64,000 nucleotides of DNA, from assembly GCA_963277665.1 (NCBI GenBank), contig OY728163.1, forward strand, positions 1,906,134,644 through 1,906,198,643, given 5' to 3'. Numbering within the stretch: position 1 is the stretch's first letter; every line of letters starts with the position of its first letter. The translations under genes and the position numbers were made by a program. A model generated the notes under the pieces. That model did not search any database. It worked only from the letters and a program-made list of their open reading frames with translations, and was not told the origin of the DNA. The DNA is from Viscum album (lineage: Eukaryota > Streptophyta > Magnoliopsida > Santalales > Viscaceae). Positions 60,050 to 64,000 of this stretch are shown here, piece by piece.

Positions 60050-60589
60050 TGCCAACACTCTCTCAATTAATTATCAATTAATTAATTGGATCATCTAATT
60101 TGAATTATTTTGAAATTCATGTCAAGGATAAAATAATAGACAAGATATTATTTTGTGTTGGCACATATTGTTTTGGTGGAGCCTTGGAGAATAGGGAGAT
60201 CCTTGTTCCCATGAAAAACATGAAGAACACCATCCTCTCGACGAAGAATGTTCCTCGTTTCCAAAGAACGTTGAGAAGCATCTTCTACCTTCTTCGACTG
60301 AGGCAAAGAAGGGAAGCATCATCTCCCACGAAATACACCGAGGGCATCATCTCTACGTATCTTCACTGAACTCTACTCCCTTCAGCATTGGCAGAACAAC
60401 GTTCGTCTTCCGCGACGCCCGACTTCCGCGACACCTGACTTTCGTGATGCCCGTCTTCCACGACTCGTCAATGTGCAACGTCAAATACGAGGTAGGGAGG
60501 AATTTTGGATTATTTATTTATACATGTTAATTATACCCTCGTACTTTGGTTATTATATTTGGATTGACAATGGACAATTTTGTTAACAC

Positions 60590-61310
60590 CTAAGCGGAGG
60601 ACGCGGGCTGAACAAACACGACCTTACGACCCTCTGTTGATTCTTGATTGTGTTAAAAATGGAGGCAGAGCTGGAAGAGTGTGGTGCCGTCACACCATGC
60701 TGGAGGAAGTGTCCACGACCATGAGGTGGTGGCGACTGAAGGTGGTGACAATCGAAGGTCGTGGCCAGGTCGGGCCTCAGCGATGGAGGACCGGGGCCAT
60801 CGCGCCGGCCGCGTGGAGGAAACCACGACCCGCATCCGCGTGCCACTCGAACAAACCGAACCGGCCGGCCACCGGCCGTCCGGGATGGAGGACCGTAGAT
60901 CCTGCTTAGCACTGCGCTGCGAAGAAGACCGCGGCCCGCAACCGCGACCCGCTATGTAAGCGAACCGGTCGGCCGCCTGCCGGCCGGGCTGAAGGACCGC
61001 AGTGCCGCACGAAGGAGAACTGAGGCCCACTGTGCGGGACGCGTGCGCCAGACAGAACTGGCTGGCTTAGGCTGGTGGTGCAACAAAGGGGGGCAGTGCC
61101 GCATGGCGCTGCCGGGCGAACCAAACCGACCCACAACATGGGCCGGGTCCGAGGGTGGGCCGCGCCCCACCGAGTCGGGCCGACCCCGCAACGCGGGCTG
61201 GGTCTGTGGGTGGGACGCGCTCCACCGGGCTGGGCTGACTCCCAGTCAGGTCAAGCCCACTAAACCAGGTCGGGCTGATCCGCCAGCCCACTGGGCTTGA
61301 CGGGATGTGC
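60590..61310. other. GC-rich island in the LTR of element D
   Basis: About 720 bp rich in GCC/CGG words such as 'accggccggccaccggcc' and 'ggccgggctgaaggaccg', in sharp contrast to the AT-rich window. Repeats of 'cgaaccggtcggcc' and 'cccaccgagtcgggccgacc' type suggest internal duplication. No protein match in any frame. Confidence 0.75.
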
Positions 61311-61680
61311 CCGTTTTCTCTTAAATGTGAATAACTACTAGACCACGCGTCCGATCGACTCGCCATCTGCGGAACTGGGATCCTCACGAAAAGGCGGTCC
61401 TTTTGCAATACTCTAAGTGAGTTTTGGAAAACATTGAAAAATGGATGGGTTTGGATCGAGCGTAAATCCAACTAGGCCCATGGAATAGAAAATCCAATAA
61501 CTCTCAGACCGGGAGTCCGATTGACGCATCAACTGTCGAGTTGGGTTCCTTATGATGAGACAAAACCTTGGGATATATCAACTCAGGACTTCGTGATAGT
61601 TGATATATCAACACTTGGCTCGAGGAGCGGACCCTCCCAGAATCGAGCGTGCTGTGTGCAGGAACCCTAGAGCCGGCTGT

Positions 61681-61944
61681 GATGACTACTGTACCGGAAT
61701 CCTATGTGGGTTCGACAGTGATGATTATTGTACTGGAATCATCTGTGGGTTCAACAACGTTGACTACTATACTGGAATCCTCCGCGAGGTCGACAACGAC
61801 GACTATTATACCAGAATCCTATGTGGGTTCGACAGTTCTGACTTTTGTTCCTGTATCCTATGGAGGTCTGACAGAGTAGCTGGTCCTGTATCCTATGTGG
61901 GTCCAACAGATTAGCTGGTCCTATATCCTATGTATGTCCGGCAG
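61681..61944. repeat. 39-bp minisatellite in the LTR of element D
   Basis: Five units of exactly 39 bp start at 61681, 61720, 61759, 61798 and 61837 (model: GATGACTACTGTACCGGAAT + CCTATGTGGGTTCGACAGT). Two shorter units of about 35 and 34 bp follow, to 61944. As 39 is a multiple of three, frames stay open, giving a 13-residue repeat (DDYCTGILCGFDS) in one frame; no start context or domain supports a protein. Confidence 0.9.
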
Positions 61945-62746
61945 CTTAGATGAATCAGTGACTACATCTGATCATCTCTATATCTATACGAAAGATGTAT
62001 ACCCATGTGATTTGAGTCTGGTCTTTCAATCATTATCATCGATGTGATTGACCGTACCTCCTATGTGGACTGGGTTGTGCTTGGGCTCGAGATTTGGAGC
62101 CGAACTGTGATTGGTAACTTAGGTATATGTATGGTCATATACCTAAGTAGGGTTGATTGATACTTCGTGATTGTATCTTTCTTCTGTGGTTATCCTTTTT
62201 GGATTCTGGGAGACCTTCGGGGGTCTCGGGGTCCCTAATGAGTATCGTTATACTCATACCTACACGGGTTATGCCCGCACTTCGTTGTGTTGGTTACAGA
62301 CGACGGACAATACTGACCGTGGTAGAGAGTTTTAGATCTAGACGGTACCTAGAGGTTGACCACTTGCTGAGACGTACACGGAGTGGACGGATGCACCTGG
62401 GATGCTGAGGAGGCCATATGTACCCACCCTTCAGGTGGGATTCCTAGAGGACAACTCAATGGTTGCTGTTTTACCTTTCTTTAGTTTTAGTACCTTTTCA
62501 GTTGTTTGTAATTTACTGTTGGGATTGTATTTCTGGCCCATTTTCTTTCAGCACTTTCTTTTGTATACATCATTACTTAGTGTTTACTTCTAGTTGTGTA
62601 CTCTGTTGTTTTTGTTTACTTTCTAAAGGCAATGCCAACCCTTTTTATCGAGATTACACCTTTGGTGCTAGTCATAATCCCCTGGCCTATGGAAGGCGGG
62701 CTTGGGGTAGTCACGACACAGGCCTAGAGGATGGGTCATGACAAAT

Positions 62747-62758
62747 TGGTATCAGAGG
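62747..62758 (+). other. Primer binding site of element D (tRNA-Met initiator)
   Basis: TGGTATCAGAGG, three bases after the LTR end at 62743, complementary to the 3' end of initiator tRNA-Met. It fixes the plus orientation. Confidence 0.88.
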
Positions 62759-63024
62759 AGTCGGTTCTACTGCAGAACGTGGACTTTGATTTTTTAACAA
62801 CAATAATGTTAAGTGTTTTGAGTGTGGTTATCAGTTTAGGGAATCCAGTGTTAGTGGGGAGGCCAACATATCCATACACTTGGAATCTGACTTTTGATTT
62901 CTGACTCAGTACATGAAAACACTGATTGCGTGTGTGTTTCGTTGAAAAAGTTTTCTTCATGATTACTTTGTGTCAGCTCACCAGGTATACTTTTTTAATT
63001 GTGGCACACATGTTTCTTTTCAGG
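62759..63024. other. Element D leader
   Basis: About 265 bp between primer site and the gag ATG, with no feature that I can name. Confidence 0.5.
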
Positions 63025-64000
63025 ATGGCCCCATAAAGGCAGCCAGCTAGGGTTCCTAGTTTCATACGAGATAATATCCCACCGAGCGATGAGGCCTTAG
63101 TGAAGGGCCCCACTACAGCGAAGGTACCTGGGGTACCACTACCCACTGGGCCACCGATACCACCAGATTTAGCAGCAGTGAGTGCATGCTGCCTGAATGC
63201 ATTGCATGAGTTCCAGTGCCAGAGGATGCTTAGGTTCCGTGGTGAGACGGACCCAAAGGAAGCTGGGGATTGGATGGAGGCTGTCGTGAGAGTTTTCAGA
63301 TTTGTAGGGACACCAACCGACCTCATGGTGATCCTTGCCGCGAGTCTCCTACATGCGGTAGTAGGCAGATGGTGGAGCCTGATGCTCTAGGTGCATGACT
63401 AGGAATCATTACTCTGGATAGACTTTGAGAGTCTCTTTTGCTTAGAGTTTGTTGCAGCCACCCGTCGTGAAGTGCAGATTCAGGAGTTACTTCACCTACA
63501 GCAGAGAAGCATGACGGTAGTTAGGTACTCAGTGAGGTTCACCGACCTCTCACGCTACTCCATGGATATGGTATGGGGCCTGTTATTTAGGGCCCAGATC
63601 TTCGAGAAGGGAATCAAGAATGAGATCAGGGCTTCAACGATTCCCCTCAGCATTCCGACACAGGCGGGGGTGCTGGAGCGAGCCATTCTAGTGGAGAGTT
63701 TTCTCGCTGAGCAGTCACCAACGGCTAGACCCGCCATAGGGCAACACATAGTGGAGTCTTCTCCAGCCAGCAGTAGACAGATGACACAGAGGTCCAAGAG
63801 GACCAGGCCATCAGGTGGGCGACCCCAGGATACGGGTTCGGTTGTGCGGGGAACATGAGACAGAGCCAACAATACGAGGAGCAGGCAGTGCTATTAATGC
63901 GGTGGGCAGGGCCACATGGCTCGAGACTACCCAAACCGCCGTGCAGATGAGAAGTAGACAGTAGAGGGACCTCCCAGATAGAGGCAATGGTTCGTCCATG
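63025..64000 (+). pseudogene. gag: Element D gag, one frame with several stops, partial
   Basis: From ATG at 63025 the whole stretch can be read in a single frame to the window end, with no frameshift but about seven stops (the first at codon 4; others at 63388, soon after, 63855, within the knuckle and after it). The retrotrans_gag domain is seen in 'MLRFRGETDPKEAGDWMEAV' (63229-63288), 'VVGRWWSLML' (about 63358-63387), 'IQELLHLQQRSMTVVRYSVR' (about 63475-63540) and 'FEKGIKNEIRAS' (about 63601-63636). The knuckle near 63885-63935 reads CY(stop)CGGQGHMARDY, with the last cysteine replaced by tyrosine. Layout and wording are those of Tekay/Del-like gypsy Gag. It is not functional in this copy. 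Confidence 0.85.

Larger units (their letters stand above)
59517..62743 (+). repeat. 5' LTR of element D
   Basis: About 3227 bp. It holds a TATA box at 60042-60049, a GC-rich island (about 60590-61310) and a 39-bp minisatellite (61681-61944). Two related 65-bp blocks (61327-61395 and 61497-61560), each of the form 'aataact...gac(c)...gtccgat.gac', form a diverged direct repeat. The open frames on both strands of the island (for example 60580-60909, 60653-61030, 61067-61471) reflect GC-rich composition, not genes. Confidence 0.8.
59517..64000 (+). mobile_element. Element D: Ty3/gypsy element, 5' part (runs off the window)
   Basis: A 5' LTR (about 59517-62743) is followed by a tRNA-Met primer site and a gag with zinc knuckle, all on the plus strand. 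Pol and the 3' LTR lie beyond position 64000. The LTR start is inferred from TGTAAAGACC and the LTR end from CATGACA before the primer site, because only one LTR is visible. Base composition is clearly richer in GC than in the other elements. Confidence 0.85.

Noticed and set aside
60580..61471. Long overlapping open frames on both strands near 60.6-61.5 kb as genes
   Set aside because: They overlap in up to five frames in a GC-rich block where stops are rare, show no domain, and lie inside the LTR of element D.

Overview
This is a piece of a large, AT-rich plant nuclear genome. I see no host protein gene, rRNA gene or canonical tRNA gene. Essentially everything recognisable is retrotransposon sequence: LTR elements with 5-bp target duplications, plant-type primer sites for initiator tRNA-Met, Ty3/gypsy and Ty1/copia Gag/Pol domains, and a LINE with a plant-type RNase H. 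An Ogre/Tat-like element fits a flowering plant, but I cannot name the species.

Layout. (1) 1-1368 is decayed repeat sequence. (2) 1364-21688 is element A, an old minus-strand Ty3/gypsy element that looks like the Tekay/Del group. It has both LTRs, a primer site, a polypurine tract, and broken gag, protease, RT, RNase H and integrase. A LINE 3' fragment sits in its left LTR. (3) 8713-17347, inside A's gag, is element TG1, a nested Gag-only LTR element (TR-GAG type) with 3.18-kb LTRs and target duplication CCGAA. (4) 21805-29155 is element B, a non-autonomous copia-like element with a Gag (UBN2-like) remnant, an unidentified coiled-coil reading frame in place of pol, and a 23-bp palindromic minisatellite in each LTR. 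(5) About 29156-59516 is mostly element C, a plus-strand, heavily decayed Ogre/Tat-like gypsy element. Gag, PR, RT, RNase H and integrase remnants occur in the expected order and are followed by a long tandem-repeat region. (6) 48164-58284, interrupting the sequence after C, is element TG2, a younger Gag-only element with two LTRs of 3745 bp each, target duplication GAAGA and an intact 355-codon gag. (7) 59517 to the window end is element D, a plus-strand gypsy element: 5' LTR with a GC-rich island and a 39-bp minisatellite, primer site, and a gag with in-frame stops.

How the parts relate. TG1 and TG2 belong to one family. They share LTR blocks, the primer site, the gag position, and a 119-bp tRNA-like module with a perfect Pol III B box and a terminal T run, on the strand opposite gag and between gag and the 3' LTR. 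Neither element encodes pol, so both would have needed enzymes from a full element. TG2 has a complete Gag. TG1 keeps zinc knuckles but has lost the capsid-type domain. The conserved tRNA-like module is the least expected structure in the window. By structure, A and C are the oldest layers, the LINE, TG1 and B are later or of intermediate age, and TG2 is the youngest complete insertion.
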